Source: CAUTUX01 sp963545485 (GTDB lineage: Bacteria > Bacillota > Clostridia > Christensenellales > CAG-917). Taken from it: a stretch of DNA of 64,000 nt. The notes under the pieces are model-generated. The model did not search any database. It worked only from the letters and a program-made list of their open reading frames with translations, and was not told the origin of the DNA. The position numbers were made by a program, and so were the translations under genes. Location of the stretch: NCBI GenBank assembly GCA_963545485.1, contig CAUUJG010000007.1, forward strand, positions 7,591-71,590, in the 5' to 3' direction. Positions 45,021-54,065 of the stretch are shown piece after piece. Numbering within the stretch: position 1 is the stretch's first letter; each line of letters starts with the position of its first letter.

Positions 45021-46160
45021 CTATTTACTATCAATTCTTTCCATTAATTTTTTAATTTTTTCTGATGGACTTAATAATGTAGATGCTGAAATATTATAGT
45101 TAGATGCAGCTACAATATAGGCAAGATATTTTGACATATCAGCCTCATAGAACCATTTTGCATTTTTTAATTCAGGAATTCTATATGTTAGATTCGTTGA
45201 TAAAACACCTTCAAAAGCGTGCTCCTCATATGCTTTATTAAATTTCTCAATACCTTCTGTAAATAAAGAAAATGTAGGGGCTAAGAAAACTCTTCTAGCT
45301 CCTTTCTCTTTTATTTCATAGGCAAGTTTTAATATTGAATCTCCAGTTGCAACTACATCATCTGCAACAAATACATCCATTCCCATAACTGAACTTCCAA
45401 TATATTCATGTGCCACTATTGGATTTCTTCCGTTTATGATTTTTGTATAATCTCTTCTTTTATAAAACATTCCCAAATCTAAACCTAGGATTGATGCATA
45501 ATATATATTTCTAGGCATTGCCCCTTCATCGGGTGAAATGACCATCATTCTATCCTTATTAAACTGCACATCCGGAAAATGTTTAGATAATTTTTTTAAA
45601 ATTTGATAATGAGGAAAAAAGTTATCAAATCCCATCTGAGGAACTGCATTTTGTACTCTTGGATCATGTGCATCGAAAGTTATTATATCTTTAACGCCCA
45701 TATGCTGCAGTTGATGTAACATAAGTGCACAGTCAAGCGATTCCCTTGCTGATCTCCTATGCTGTCTTCCGCCATAAAGCATTGGCATTATAACTGTTAT
45801 TCTTTTAGGCTTGCCTGTTGTGGTCCCTAAAAGTCTTATTAAATCAGCAAAATGCTCATCCGGCGTCATAGGAATTTGTTTCCCATACATATTATATGTA
45901 ATTCCATGATTGTTTGGATCACATATTATGTATAGATCCTTACCTCTTACAGTTTCATATATAATTCCTTTTCCTTCACCATTCGTAAATCTTGGACAAT
46001 CCGATTCGATAATAAACGATTTTCTATCACCTAAATCTTTTTTAAACCAGCTTGTTAACCAACTATCAATTGAAGCTGCTAACTCACCCGCTCCGGGTGT
46101 TGCTACTATAGCAAGAGGTGCAGTTTTGTTCTTAATATCATATTTTAAATCTGGAACCAT
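45021..46160 (-). CDS. prs: Ribose-phosphate pyrophosphokinase
   Basis: PRPP synthase makes 5-phosphoribosyl-1-pyrophosphate for nucleotide, histidine and tryptophan synthesis. The 379-residue protein has the GGRQHRR-type ATP loop, FDAHDPRVQNAVP and the PRPP-binding VFVADDVVATGDSIL. It is about 60 residues longer than the standard bacterial enzyme (about 315), with added segments at both ends, and belongs to a divergent form. GGAGAG precedes the ATG, and it has its own promoter. Confidence 0.92.
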   Translation of the reverse strand: MVPDLKYDIKNKTAPLAIVATPGAGELAASIDSWLTSWFKKDLGDRKSFIIESDCPRFTNGEGKGIIYETVRGKDLYIICDPNNHGITYNMYGKQIPMTPDEHFADLIRLLGTTTGKPKRITVIMPMLYGGRQHRRSARESLDCALMLHQLQHMGVKDIITFDAHDPRVQNAVPQMGFDNFFPHYQILKKLSKHFPDVQFNKDRMMVISPDEGAMPRNIYYASILGLDLGMFYKRRDYTKIINGRNPIVAHEYIGSSVMGMDVFVADDVVATGDSILKLAYEIKEKGARRVFLAPTFSLFTEGIEKFNKAYEEHAFEGVLSTNLTYRIPELKNAKWFYEADMSKYLAYIVAASNYNISASTLLSPSEKIKKLMERIDSK

Positions 46161-46179
46161 GAAACTCTCCGTTGATTAA

Positions 46180-46208
46180 ATAATATCAAATTGAAGTGTC
46201 CTTATCAA
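46180..46208 (-). promoter_or_regulatory. Promoter of prs
   Basis: TTGATA (46203-46208), a 17-bp spacer and TATTAT (46180-46185) on the minus strand lie between the hemW stop and the prs start. Confidence 0.65.
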
Positions 46209-46215
46209 TGAAAAT

Positions 46216-47286
46216 TCAAGCTTGACCTGCCAATTCAATTATATCTAAACAAATACGATTCATAATATTCATCCCTTTATTATTGAGTATAAATTTATCA
46301 TTATTTATTAAATAAAATCCTTTATATTCTGTTAATATTTTTTCATTAACATATTTCTTATCAATTCCATAAATGGTTCTTAAACCTAACATAACTTCCT
46401 CTTCAAAAATATCTTTTTCTATTAAATACTCATATGATTTTCCTTTGTCGTTAAGATATTTTTCAATATTGTCACTATTACTATACCTTATATTTTTTTC
46501 AGAAATGAATGAATGTGCTCCAGCACCAAACCCATAGTATGTACCCCGTGTCCAATATTTCATATTATGTCTTGAATGGTATCCAGGAAATGCAAAGTTT
46601 GATATTTCATATCTTATATATCCAAGACTTAATAGATATTCAACAAGGTCAGTATATCTATCCATGCATTCATCTTCATTTTTAACAATATATGTTTCTT
46701 TAGGATCAAGAATTGTTTTTTCATCAAATGACAAAAGATATATTGACAAAGATTTGGCATAATTCTTAAGTTTTTCTACTGTATCAATTAAAGTTTTGTT
46801 TTCTTTAAAACCAACTATTAAATCACAAGAAATATTGTTGAAAAATTTAGAAACTAACTCTAACTTCTTCATTGCTTCTAGTGAACTATGAATTCTGTTC
46901 ATGCTCTTCAATTCCAAATCTTGTAGAGACTGAATTCCAATACTTATTCTATTAATACCAAGTTGTTTGTATATAACTAATTTTTCTTCAGAGACGCTTT
47001 CTGGATTTACTTCTATAGTACATTCGCAGTCGTCAGTTATTTGATTGTTTTCTTTGACTATATTTACCAGCAATTTAATTTCATTCTCAGTCATTATAGA
47101 AGGTGTTCCACCTCCGAAATAAATTGTATCAATTGCAGAATTTATTTTTGTACTGGAAATCTCTTCAATTAACTTATTTATGTATTTTTCTTTTAAGCTC
47201 AAATCAGTTATTGAATTGAATGTACAATATGAACATTTACTTTTACAAAATGGAAAGTGAATATATATTGATGCAGATTTATTCAT
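46216..47286 (-). CDS. hemW: Radical SAM heme chaperone HemW
   Basis: HemW was long annotated as oxygen-independent coproporphyrinogen III oxidase but acts as a heme chaperone. The CxxxCxxC motif is Cys14, Cys18 and Cys21 in HFPFCKSKCSYCTF, with no fourth cysteine of the HemN type before it. YFGGGTPSIM and SIGIQSLQD are also typical. The 356-residue length fits. It overlaps lepA by 8 bp, and lepA-hemW is a common Firmicutes pair. Confidence 0.93.
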   Translation of the reverse strand: MNKSASIYIHFPFCKSKCSYCTFNSITDLSLKEKYINKLIEEISSTKINSAIDTIYFGGGTPSIMTENEIKLLVNIVKENNQITDDCECTIEVNPESVSEEKLVIYKQLGINRISIGIQSLQDLELKSMNRIHSSLEAMKKLELVSKFFNNISCDLIVGFKENKTLIDTVEKLKNYAKSLSIYLLSFDEKTILDPKETYIVKNEDECMDRYTDLVEYLLSLGYIRYEISNFAFPGYHSRHNMKYWTRGTYYGFGAGAHSFISEKNIRYSNSDNIEKYLNDKGKSYEYLIEKDIFEEEVMLGLRTIYGIDKKYVNEKILTEYKGFYLINNDKFILNNKGMNIMNRICLDIIELAGQA

Positions 47287-49078
47287 CCGACAACTTTAAA
47301 ATTGTTATAAAAGCATCACTTGGAATCTCGACAGAACCAATTTTTCTCATACGCTTCTTCCCTTCTTTCTGTTTTTCAAGAAGTTTTTTCTTTCTGGATA
47401 TGTCGCCACCGTAGCATTTTGCAAGAACATCTTTCCTAACTGCTTTAACAGTTTCTCTCGCAATTATTTTAGAGCCTATTGCCGCTTGTATTGGTATTTC
47501 AAATAATTGTTTCGGAATAACATTACGGAGTTTTTCAACAATTGCCCTTCCTCTAGAATATGCCTTATCTTTATGTGTTATAAGTGAAAGTGCATCACAT
47601 ACTTCTCCATTTATTAAAATATCAAGTCTTAATAAATCACTTTTTTCATAGTCAGCCATTTCATAATCTAATGACGCATAACCTTTAGTTCTTGATTTAA
47701 GAATATCAAAAAAATCATATACGATTTCATTAAGTGGCATCTTATAAATTATACTTACCCTCTTTGAATCAATATATGACATATCTTCCATTGTTCCTCG
47801 TTTTTCCTGACACAATTCCATAATTGTTCCAACATACTCAGGCGGGGTATATATTGTTGCCTTAACCATTGGTTCTTTAATGTATACTATGTTAGTTGGT
47901 GAAGGTAGAGAAATAGGGTTGTCGACTATTATTTCTTCGTTATTGCTTTTCATTACTTTATATGAAACACTAGGTGCTGTAGTTATAATCTTTAAATCAA
48001 ATTCACGTTCTATTCTTTCTTGAATTATATCCATATGAAGTAATCCAAGAAAACCACATCTAAATCCAAAACCAAGTGCCTTAGAAACTTCAGGTTCAAA
48101 TGATAATGATGCATCATTTAATTGAAGTTTAAGCAATGCTTCCTTTAAGTCATCATATTTAGATCCATCCGCAGGGAAAACCCCTGTATATACCATTGGA
48201 ACTGACTTTTTGTAACCAGAAAGCGGTTCCTTTGCTGGATTATCAACAAGAGTAATAGTATCACCAACTGCAGTATCAGAAACATTTTTAATGCTTGCTG
48301 CAATATAACCAACTTCTCCGGATTTAATTTCACTGGAACTGTATAAACTTGGATGAAAATATCCTACTTCAACAACTTCAAATTCTTTTTTTGTAGAAAA
48401 CATTTTTATTCTGTCCCCTACTTTTACCTTTCCATCAAATACCCTAACCATAGAAATTGCACCACGAAAATTATCATAAAAACTATCAAAAATTAAAGCT
48501 TTAAGCGGTGCATTTTCATCTCCAACTGGTGCAGGAATCTTATCAATTACAGCTTCAATTAATTCTGTAATTCCTATACCTTCTTTAGCTGAAACTAATG
48601 GACAATTTGATGTATCTAATCCGATAACATCTTCAATTTCCTTCTTAATCGCAGGAACATCTGCCGATGGTAAATCAATCTTATTAATTACAGGAATTAT
48701 CTCAAGATTATTCTCTAACGCTAAATATAAATTAGACAATGTTTGAGCTTCAATGCCTTGTGTAGCATCTACTATCAGTAGTGCTCCTTCACAAGCGGCT
48801 AATGATCTTGAAACTTCATAGGTAAAATCAACATGTCCTGGAGTATCTATCAAATTAAGAATATAATCTTCACCTTTGTAATTATATTTCATACGACAGG
48901 TCTGTAACTTTATTGTAATACCACGCTCACGCTCAATATCCATATTATCAAGCAACTGAGATGTCATGTCTCTTAGTGCTACTGTTTGAGTTTTTTCTAT
49001 CAATCTATCCGCTAATGTACTCTTGCCATGATCTATATGTGCAATGATACAAAAATTTCTAATGTTATTTTTATTCAA
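47279..49078 (-). CDS. lepA: Elongation factor 4 (LepA)
   Basis: LepA is a translational GTPase that remodels ribosomes. The N-terminal G domain shows AHIDHGKS, RERGITI, DTPGHVDF and NKIDLP. The distinctive C-terminal domain begins near MADYEKSDLLRLDILINGE and includes AIGSKIIARETVKAVRKDV. The start is placed at TTG 49078, giving MNKNNIRNFC. The GAGGAAG ribosome binding site lies between it and an in-frame TTG at 49090, which therefore cannot be served by it. Confidence 0.95.
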   Translation of the reverse strand: MNKNNIRNFCIIAHIDHGKSTLADRLIEKTQTVALRDMTSQLLDNMDIERERGITIKLQTCRMKYNYKGEDYILNLIDTPGHVDFTYEVSRSLAACEGALLIVDATQGIEAQTLSNLYLALENNLEIIPVINKIDLPSADVPAIKKEIEDVIGLDTSNCPLVSAKEGIGITELIEAVIDKIPAPVGDENAPLKALIFDSFYDNFRGAISMVRVFDGKVKVGDRIKMFSTKKEFEVVEVGYFHPSLYSSSEIKSGEVGYIAASIKNVSDTAVGDTITLVDNPAKEPLSGYKKSVPMVYTGVFPADGSKYDDLKEALLKLQLNDASLSFEPEVSKALGFGFRCGFLGLLHMDIIQERIEREFDLKIITTAPSVSYKVMKSNNEEIIVDNPISLPSPTNIVYIKEPMVKATIYTPPEYVGTIMELCQEKRGTMEDMSYIDSKRVSIIYKMPLNEIVYDFFDILKSRTKGYASLDYEMADYEKSDLLRLDILINGEVCDALSLITHKDKAYSRGRAIVEKLRNVIPKQLFEIPIQAAIGSKIIARETVKAVRKDVLAKCYGGDISRKKKLLEKQKEGKKRMRKIGSVEIPSDAFITILKLSDE

Positions 49079-49100
49079 GTACTTCCTCAAAAAATCAATA

Positions 49101-49129
49101 TTGACAATATTATAATTAAAGCTTAAAAT
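49101..49129 (+). promoter_or_regulatory. Promoter of the GDPD gene, overlapping the lepA promoter
   Basis: TTGACA (49101-49106), a 17-bp spacer and TAAAAT (49124-49129) point to the plus strand. The element occupies the same DNA as the divergent lepA promoter, so the two polymerases should compete. Confidence 0.65.
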
Positions 49130-49137
49130 TTTATCAA
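49109..49137 (-). promoter_or_regulatory. Promoter of lepA-hemW, overlapping the GDPD promoter
   Basis: TTGATA (49132-49137), a 17-bp spacer and TATAAT (49109-49114) on the minus strand. Confidence 0.65.
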
Positions 49138-49159
49138 TAAATTAGATATAGGGGAAAAT

Positions 49160-49924
49160 ATGGAATTAACATGGTTAATGGAAAGACCCGTTTGCCATCG
49201 TGGTTTTCATGGAAACTGCATAGCTGAAAACACTATTTCTGCTTTTAAACAAGCCATTGATCATAATTTTAACATTGAACTGGATGTACAATTAACGAAA
49301 GATAAAAAATTAATAGTTTTTCATGATTATAATTTAAAAAGACTTTTTGGAATAAAAAAAAGTATTTCCTCAGTTACTTTTGACGAAATAAGAGAACTGA
49401 GATTTCCAAATACAAATGAACAAATACCTACTTTTGAAGAAGTTTTAGACCTCGTTAATAATCAAACTGGGATATTATGTGAAATTAAAGGATTAAACCC
49501 ATACTGTCACGATATAGAAGCTACAGCAGACAATCTGACAAAAAATTATAATGGTAGACTTGCTTTCCAATCCTTCAATTTTGAAGCTGTTAAATATCTA
49601 AAACAGCATTCTGATTTTAATTGTGGACAACTTGCATCTTGGCGTTTTGGGAAAAAAGAACGTTCATTTATGCTTAATTATTTTGGAAAATTAAGAGTTG
49701 TTAAAAATAGTAACCCTGATTTCATCGCTTATGATGTAAGATCATTGAACCCAAAATTCAAAGAAAATACATACCTTAAAAATTATATTGGAAAACTTCC
49801 TATACTATTATGGACAGTTAATTCTGAAGAAAAAATTAAAATTGCTGAAAATTTTTCTGCAAATATAATTTTTGAAAAAATTCCTCTTGAAACGATAGAA
49901 ATATTTATAAATAATAAAAAATAA
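49160..49924 (+). CDS. Glycerophosphodiester phosphodiesterase family protein
   Basis: The 254-residue protein has the catalytic motifs of GDPD enzymes: HRGFHGN, AENTISAF, ELDVQLT, FHDYNLKRL and a later CEIKG metal-binding segment. Such enzymes release glycerol-3-phosphate from glycerophosphodiesters. No signal peptide is seen, so it is cytoplasmic. GGGGAAA precedes the ATG. It is a single-gene unit with its own promoter and a strong terminator. Confidence 0.9.
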   Translation: MELTWLMERPVCHRGFHGNCIAENTISAFKQAIDHNFNIELDVQLTKDKKLIVFHDYNLKRLFGIKKSISSVTFDEIRELRFPNTNEQIPTFEEVLDLVNNQTGILCEIKGLNPYCHDIEATADNLTKNYNGRLAFQSFNFEAVKYLKQHSDFNCGQLASWRFGKKERSFMLNYFGKLRVVKNSNPDFIAYDVRSLNPKFKENTYLKNYIGKLPILLWTVNSEEKIKIAENFSANIIFEKIPLETIEIFINNKK

Positions 49925-49928
49925 AAAA

Positions 49929-49950
49929 GCCCCATTTCGGGGCACTTTTT
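49929..49950. terminator. Bidirectional terminator after the GDPD gene
   Basis: A GC-rich hairpin GCCCC/GGGGC (49929-49933 with 49939-49943) is followed by ACTTTTT and preceded by AAAAAA. It can stop both the GDPD transcript and the convergent minus-strand gene. Confidence 0.85.
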
Positions 49951-52135
49951 ATTTAGCAGCTTGTTTAGCTATTTTTCTTTCTTTAAAATACCTATTCATC
50001 ATTACAAATTTATTTTTGATATATTTAAAAAGATTTTCATTCATAGGTTTTATATCAACTACTTTTTTACTTACTGTGATCGAGTATGCAACATACATAT
50101 AATATAGTAATGTTAACAATGCAATTACTGAGAAGAAAATCAAAAATGGATCTCTTTCTTCAAATGCAACCAATGCATTTTGTGCTGTTGCACCATTCTT
50201 ACCACCAATAAACTGCGAAATATTAATTATCTGAGTTATATTTACTACTGAAATAAACATAAATACTGCATTTATAAAATATAGTCTCTTATCTCCTACA
50301 ATCATTGTGTGTAACAAAAGAATTGCGATAGGTATTACAATGTATGTATAGTCTACTTTCATTGTTAAAATACCCATAACGGAATATGTCAAAGCTACCA
50401 ACAATAAAATATCAAGTTTGTTTTTCTTTCCTATAAACATGGATATTACAAAGATTTCAAATACAATAATAAATATTATATTAAGTATTACTGTACTTTT
50501 AAGTACTTCCTGACCATTCATTCCGGCTAAGGCATAAAGATTCAGTCCATTCAAAACAAAAATATTGTTGTTAATCATTACATTTGCAATTGCTTTATAC
50601 CCATAAAAAGCATCCTTACCTTTAATTTGAGTAATTGCAATTGGTAATGTTAATAAATAAAGCATTACTAGAGTTACCAAAACTCCAAATACCATTACTG
50701 CTCTGTTCTTTGTAAATTTTGCAATCGAAGCATCATCTTTAATATAATCAAAAACCATTACTACTGCTAAAACCGGTACTGCCGCCATAACTCTCAAATC
50801 AAAAAGAATTGCTAAAGGCAAAATTGCATAAAATGCAATGTATTTCTTTTCAAGTAATAGCAATGTGAGCATTAATATTAATGCAATAAGTACACTTAAG
50901 AAAACATTGGACATTGCAGACATAATAAATGCAATTGGTAACAATGCATACAATGATGAATATATTGTTGATAATTTATTCCCAACATACTTTCTGCCAT
51001 AAAAATAGATGGTTAGAACAATACCAATATCAAACAAAATATTTATGAATCTTATCATAATTGATAAATCATTATTGCTTTTTATCCCGAATGCTCCCAA
51101 TATTGATAATAAATATAAAAATCCCGGAGCTGCTGTACTATTTTTGTTGTTTGAATAGAATTTTGTTAAATCACTAGTTTTAGCTATAGACCTTGCGGTT
51201 TCTATTGTGCCAGTCATTTCTTTCCCAAACCCATAAGTAGTAAACAACAAAATAAATCTTAATAAAAGTGCACAAACTGCAATTATAATGCCTATATAAA
51301 TAAATTGATATTTATCCAAATGTGCTGATATCGCAGGATTGTTTTTTGCAATCTTTGTTGTTACAAAATCTTCAAAAACATCTTTTTTACTATATGCTCT
51401 TCTTGCAAATACAGAAGCAGCGATTACTAATGCAACTGTAATTAATGATGCAAATACAATTAGAATTGTTCCTGACTGACTTTTAATGTTATATTTTGCA
51501 CTTCCTTTATTTGTTTTTGCTACTGTTGTAACTGTTGTTCCTGCTGGGGGATTTTTAACTGCTGTTAAAGAAATATTGTCAACATATAAATTACCCTTCT
51601 CTTTTGCGTCTTTTGTCCCTAATAGAACTTCTAGCTTTAAATCTCTAGATTTAGACTTTATATAAACTTCTGTAGTATTCCACTTTTCATTTATACCATC
51701 TTTGTGAGATATTTTAGTTGCTCCATCATTTAATTGAAGATATCCCTTAGTCGTTTTGGCAGGCTTATCATATTCAACTTCGTAACGCCAACTAATAGAC
51801 AATTTATATACTTGATCTTTTTTAACTTTAATTGTCTGTGAGATAGATACATAATTTTCAGTCTTATCATTTTTTAATTTTAAAATTCCTTTCCCGAAAT
51901 TGAACCCATCACTTTTTGCGTTATTTTCCTTCTCAGCTGGAGCTACTTTTTCATATGTTCCCTTTGATTCATCAAAAACAGTCCAGTTATCAAACTTACT
52001 GTCATTAAAATCTTCAAAAGCTCCGTTTTTAACTAAATTTGTATTTTCATCAATTTCACCACATGCAGTAAATGAAAATATTGCAAGCAACAAAATCAAT
52101 ACAGTTATTACTATTGAGAGAACTCTTTTTTTCAT
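49949..52135 (-). CDS. Lipoprotein with carbohydrate-binding-like domain fused to a multi-span membrane region
   Basis: The 728-residue protein starts with a lipoprotein signal (MKKRVLSIVITVLILLLAIF with lipobox FTAC). A domain of about 170 residues follows (LVKNGAFEDFNDSKFDNWTV through NLYVDNISLTAV). This resembles the galactose-binding, carbohydrate-binding-module type that opens with NG-FE and ends with DNISL. After a single helix near 225-245 come about ten more helices and a basic cytoplasmic tail. The membrane part looks like a GT-C glycosyltransferase fold (PMT/ArnT relatives), but I cannot place the acidic catalytic motif. Role in cell-surface glycosylation is an inference. Confidence 0.6.
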   Translation of the reverse strand: MKKRVLSIVITVLILLLAIFSFTACGEIDENTNLVKNGAFEDFNDSKFDNWTVFDESKGTYEKVAPAEKENNAKSDGFNFGKGILKLKNDKTENYVSISQTIKVKKDQVYKLSISWRYEVEYDKPAKTTKGYLQLNDGATKISHKDGINEKWNTTEVYIKSKSRDLKLEVLLGTKDAKEKGNLYVDNISLTAVKNPPAGTTVTTVAKTNKGSAKYNIKSQSGTILIVFASLITVALVIAASVFARRAYSKKDVFEDFVTTKIAKNNPAISAHLDKYQFIYIGIIIAVCALLLRFILLFTTYGFGKEMTGTIETARSIAKTSDLTKFYSNNKNSTAAPGFLYLLSILGAFGIKSNNDLSIMIRFINILFDIGIVLTIYFYGRKYVGNKLSTIYSSLYALLPIAFIMSAMSNVFLSVLIALILMLTLLLLEKKYIAFYAILPLAILFDLRVMAAVPVLAVVMVFDYIKDDASIAKFTKNRAVMVFGVLVTLVMLYLLTLPIAITQIKGKDAFYGYKAIANVMINNNIFVLNGLNLYALAGMNGQEVLKSTVILNIIFIIVFEIFVISMFIGKKNKLDILLLVALTYSVMGILTMKVDYTYIVIPIAILLLHTMIVGDKRLYFINAVFMFISVVNITQIINISQFIGGKNGATAQNALVAFEERDPFLIFFSVIALLTLLYYMYVAYSITVSKKVVDIKPMNENLFKYIKNKFVMMNRYFKERKIAKQAAK

Positions 52136-52148
52136 TTTTTACCCTCAG

Positions 52149-52490
52149 TTATCTAATTTCTTTTAACTTTGCCGCTCTACCTGTTTTTTCTCTTAGATAA
52201 TACAATTTTGCTCTTCTTACTTTTCCGTGTCTTACAACTTCTATTCTATCAACTCTTGGTGAATGTAGCGGAAATGTTCTTTCGACTCCTACACCATAAC
52301 TGATTCTTCTAACAGTCATTGTCTGTCTTACACCACCGTGTTTAAGTGCTATAACAGTACCTTCATACGACTGAATACGTTCCCTGTTGCCTTCAACAAC
52401 TTTAACAAAAACATTAACTTGATCGCCTATTTCAATCTTAGGCAAATCTTGCTTCATGCTCTCTTTTTCTAATGCATCAATTATGTTCAT
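52149..52490 (-). CDS. rplS: 50S ribosomal protein L19
   Basis: L19 sits at the interface of the ribosomal subunits. The 113-residue protein has the expected IEIGDQVNVFVKVVEGNRER, IALKHGG, MTVRRISYGVGVERTFPLHS and RAKLYYLREKTGRAAK segments. The start is ATG 52490; GGAGG lies between it and an in-frame TTG at 52502. It has its own promoter and leader here and is separated from trmD by rbgA and rnhB, whereas in B. subtilis rplS directly follows trmD. Confidence 0.97.
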   Translation of the reverse strand: MNIIDALEKESMKQDLPKIEIGDQVNVFVKVVEGNRERIQSYEGTVIALKHGGVRQTMTVRRISYGVGVERTFPLHSPRVDRIEVVRHGKVRRAKLYYLREKTGRAAKLKEIR

Positions 52491-52513
52491 GACTTCCTCC
52501 AAATCTTACAAAA

Positions 52514-52544
52514 GTTCTTACTGAATATCTTTCAGCATAGGAAC
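52514..52544 (-). promoter_or_regulatory. Hairpin in the rplS leader, candidate L19 autoregulatory element
   Basis: In the predicted 66-nt rplS leader, GTTC pairs with GAAC (outer) and CTGAA with TTCAG (inner), with small internal loops between. Ribosomal protein leaders that bind L19 are known upstream of rplS in Firmicutes. I infer a similar role from position and general shape; I could not compare with the published model. Confidence 0.4.
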
Positions 52545-52562
52545 AGTTGAGCCATGTGAAAA

Positions 52563-52591
52563 ATTTTAACATAAAATATATATATAAACAA
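52563..52591 (-). promoter_or_regulatory. Promoter of rplS
   Basis: TTGTTT (52586-52591), a 17-bp spacer and TAAAAT (52563-52568) on the minus strand, between the rnhB stop and rplS. Predicted start is near 52556. Confidence 0.6.
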
Positions 52592-52615
52592 TTAAATATA
52601 ATATATAAAAGTGCT

Positions 52616-53230
52616 TCAAAATAATTTTTTTAGAAATGTCATTCTATGTATAGGACAAGGTCCAAATTCTCTTATTGCAGCTATATGCTCGAATGTTCCG
52701 TATCCTTTATTTTTATCAAAGTGATATTGCGGATATTCTTTTGATAACTCACACATCAACCTATCTCTCGTTACTTTTGCAACAATAGATGCTGCTGCAA
52801 TAGCATATGAAACACTATCTCCATGTACAATATCTCGAAAATTATATTTACCACATTCGTATTCAGATGATAAATCAATATAATCAACTAAAATTAAATC
52901 CGGATTAATTGTAAGCCTTTCAATATTTTTTTTCATTGAATTTATTGTACATTTCAAAATCCCATATTTATCAATATCAATATTTGAAATTCCTGTTGTC
53001 GATACATCTATTGCATTTTTCATTATTTCATCAAAAACGATTTCTCGCTTTTGGGATGTTAATTTTTTTGAATCATTCACACATTGAATGCACTGCTCAT
53101 ATGACATAATTATTGCTGTTGAAAATACCGGTCCTGCTAAACAGCCTCTACCAACCTCATCAATACCACAAATCAGTGATCTGTTTTCTTTTTTAATAAT
53201 GTTTAAATCAAAATCAAACAGTTTACTCAT
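52616..53230 (-). CDS. rnhB: Ribonuclease HII
   Basis: RNase HII cuts RNA in RNA/DNA hybrids and removes single ribonucleotides from DNA. The active-site motif is GIDEVGRGCLAGP near the N-terminus, followed by the YAIAAASIVAKVTRDR segment. The 204-residue length is typical. It overlaps rbgA by 8 bp, and the pair rbgA-rnhB is conserved in Firmicutes. Confidence 0.95.
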   Translation of the reverse strand: MSKLFDFDLNIIKKENRSLICGIDEVGRGCLAGPVFSTAIIMSYEQCIQCVNDSKKLTSQKREIVFDEIMKNAIDVSTTGISNIDIDKYGILKCTINSMKKNIERLTINPDLILVDYIDLSSEYECGKYNFRDIVHGDSVSYAIAAASIVAKVTRDRLMCELSKEYPQYHFDKNKGYGTFEHIAAIREFGPCPIHRMTFLKKLF

Positions 53231-54065
53231 CGTTAAATTTGTCCAGCATTATTTTGCCAAGTTTACCTTGTCTAAAGTCTGTAATTATTCTTTTTGATGT
53301 TCTTAAGTAGTCAGTAATATTACCTTTTAATTTAAAGTTACATTTATCCGCAATTTGCTCTATTATTTTTTCAGTTTCACAACTGTCATTTATTATATTG
53401 TATCTTTCTTGAATATAACTAAAATACCTTTTTTTAATTTTATTAATAAAATCAAATGCAAGTTCCTCAATATCCAAAATATCATCATTTATGCTTCCAA
53501 TGTATGCAAGATTATGTGCTGTATCGTCATCTTCAAATTTTCCCCATAATGTTCCTGGAGTATCAAGTAAAGAAACTTCATCTAAATGTATCCATTGTAC
53601 ACCTCTGGTTACTCCAGGTTTGTTACCAGTTACTGTTTTAACTTTATTTGATACAGAGTTGATTACAGTTGATTTCCCACTATTAGGTATTCCTACTACC
53701 ATTGCCTTAATTTGATATTTTATTCCTTTAGTTTTAGCTTTTTGTAACTTCTCATCATTAACTTCTTTTAACTTTAAAATAATATCTTTTGCCTTTACTT
53801 GAGTGCCCACACAAAAGAAATAATGCATATTATTTTTATTAAAATAACATTCCCACTTTTTTAAATCAGCATCTTCTACAAGGTCACATTTATTTACTAA
53901 ATATAAAACTTTTTTTGTTCTACAAATACTATTCAAAACCGGATTTAGACACGATCTAACTGCTCTAGCATCCAAAATATATATGAGAGAATCGACCAAA
54001 TTAACATGGTCCTTCATTGCTCGTACAGCCTTTGTCATATGTCCTGGAAACCAATTAATGTTCAT
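53223..54065 (-). CDS. rbgA: Ribosome biogenesis GTPase A (YlqF/RbgA)
   Basis: This circularly permuted GTPase is needed for late 50S assembly. The order G4-G1-G3 is seen: NKCDLVED, GIPNSGKSTVIN and DTPGTLW. The N-terminus INWFPGHMTKA is diagnostic. The 280-residue length fits. The ATGA start overlaps the trmD stop. Confidence 0.95.
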   Translation of the reverse strand: MNINWFPGHMTKAVRAMKDHVNLVDSLIYILDARAVRSCLNPVLNSICRTKKVLYLVNKCDLVEDADLKKWECYFNKNNMHYFFCVGTQVKAKDIILKLKEVNDEKLQKAKTKGIKYQIKAMVVGIPNSGKSTVINSVSNKVKTVTGNKPGVTRGVQWIHLDEVSLLDTPGTLWGKFEDDDTAHNLAYIGSINDDILDIEELAFDFINKIKKRYFSYIQERYNIINDSCETEKIIEQIADKCNFKLKGNITDYLRTSKRIITDFRQGKLGKIMLDKFNDE

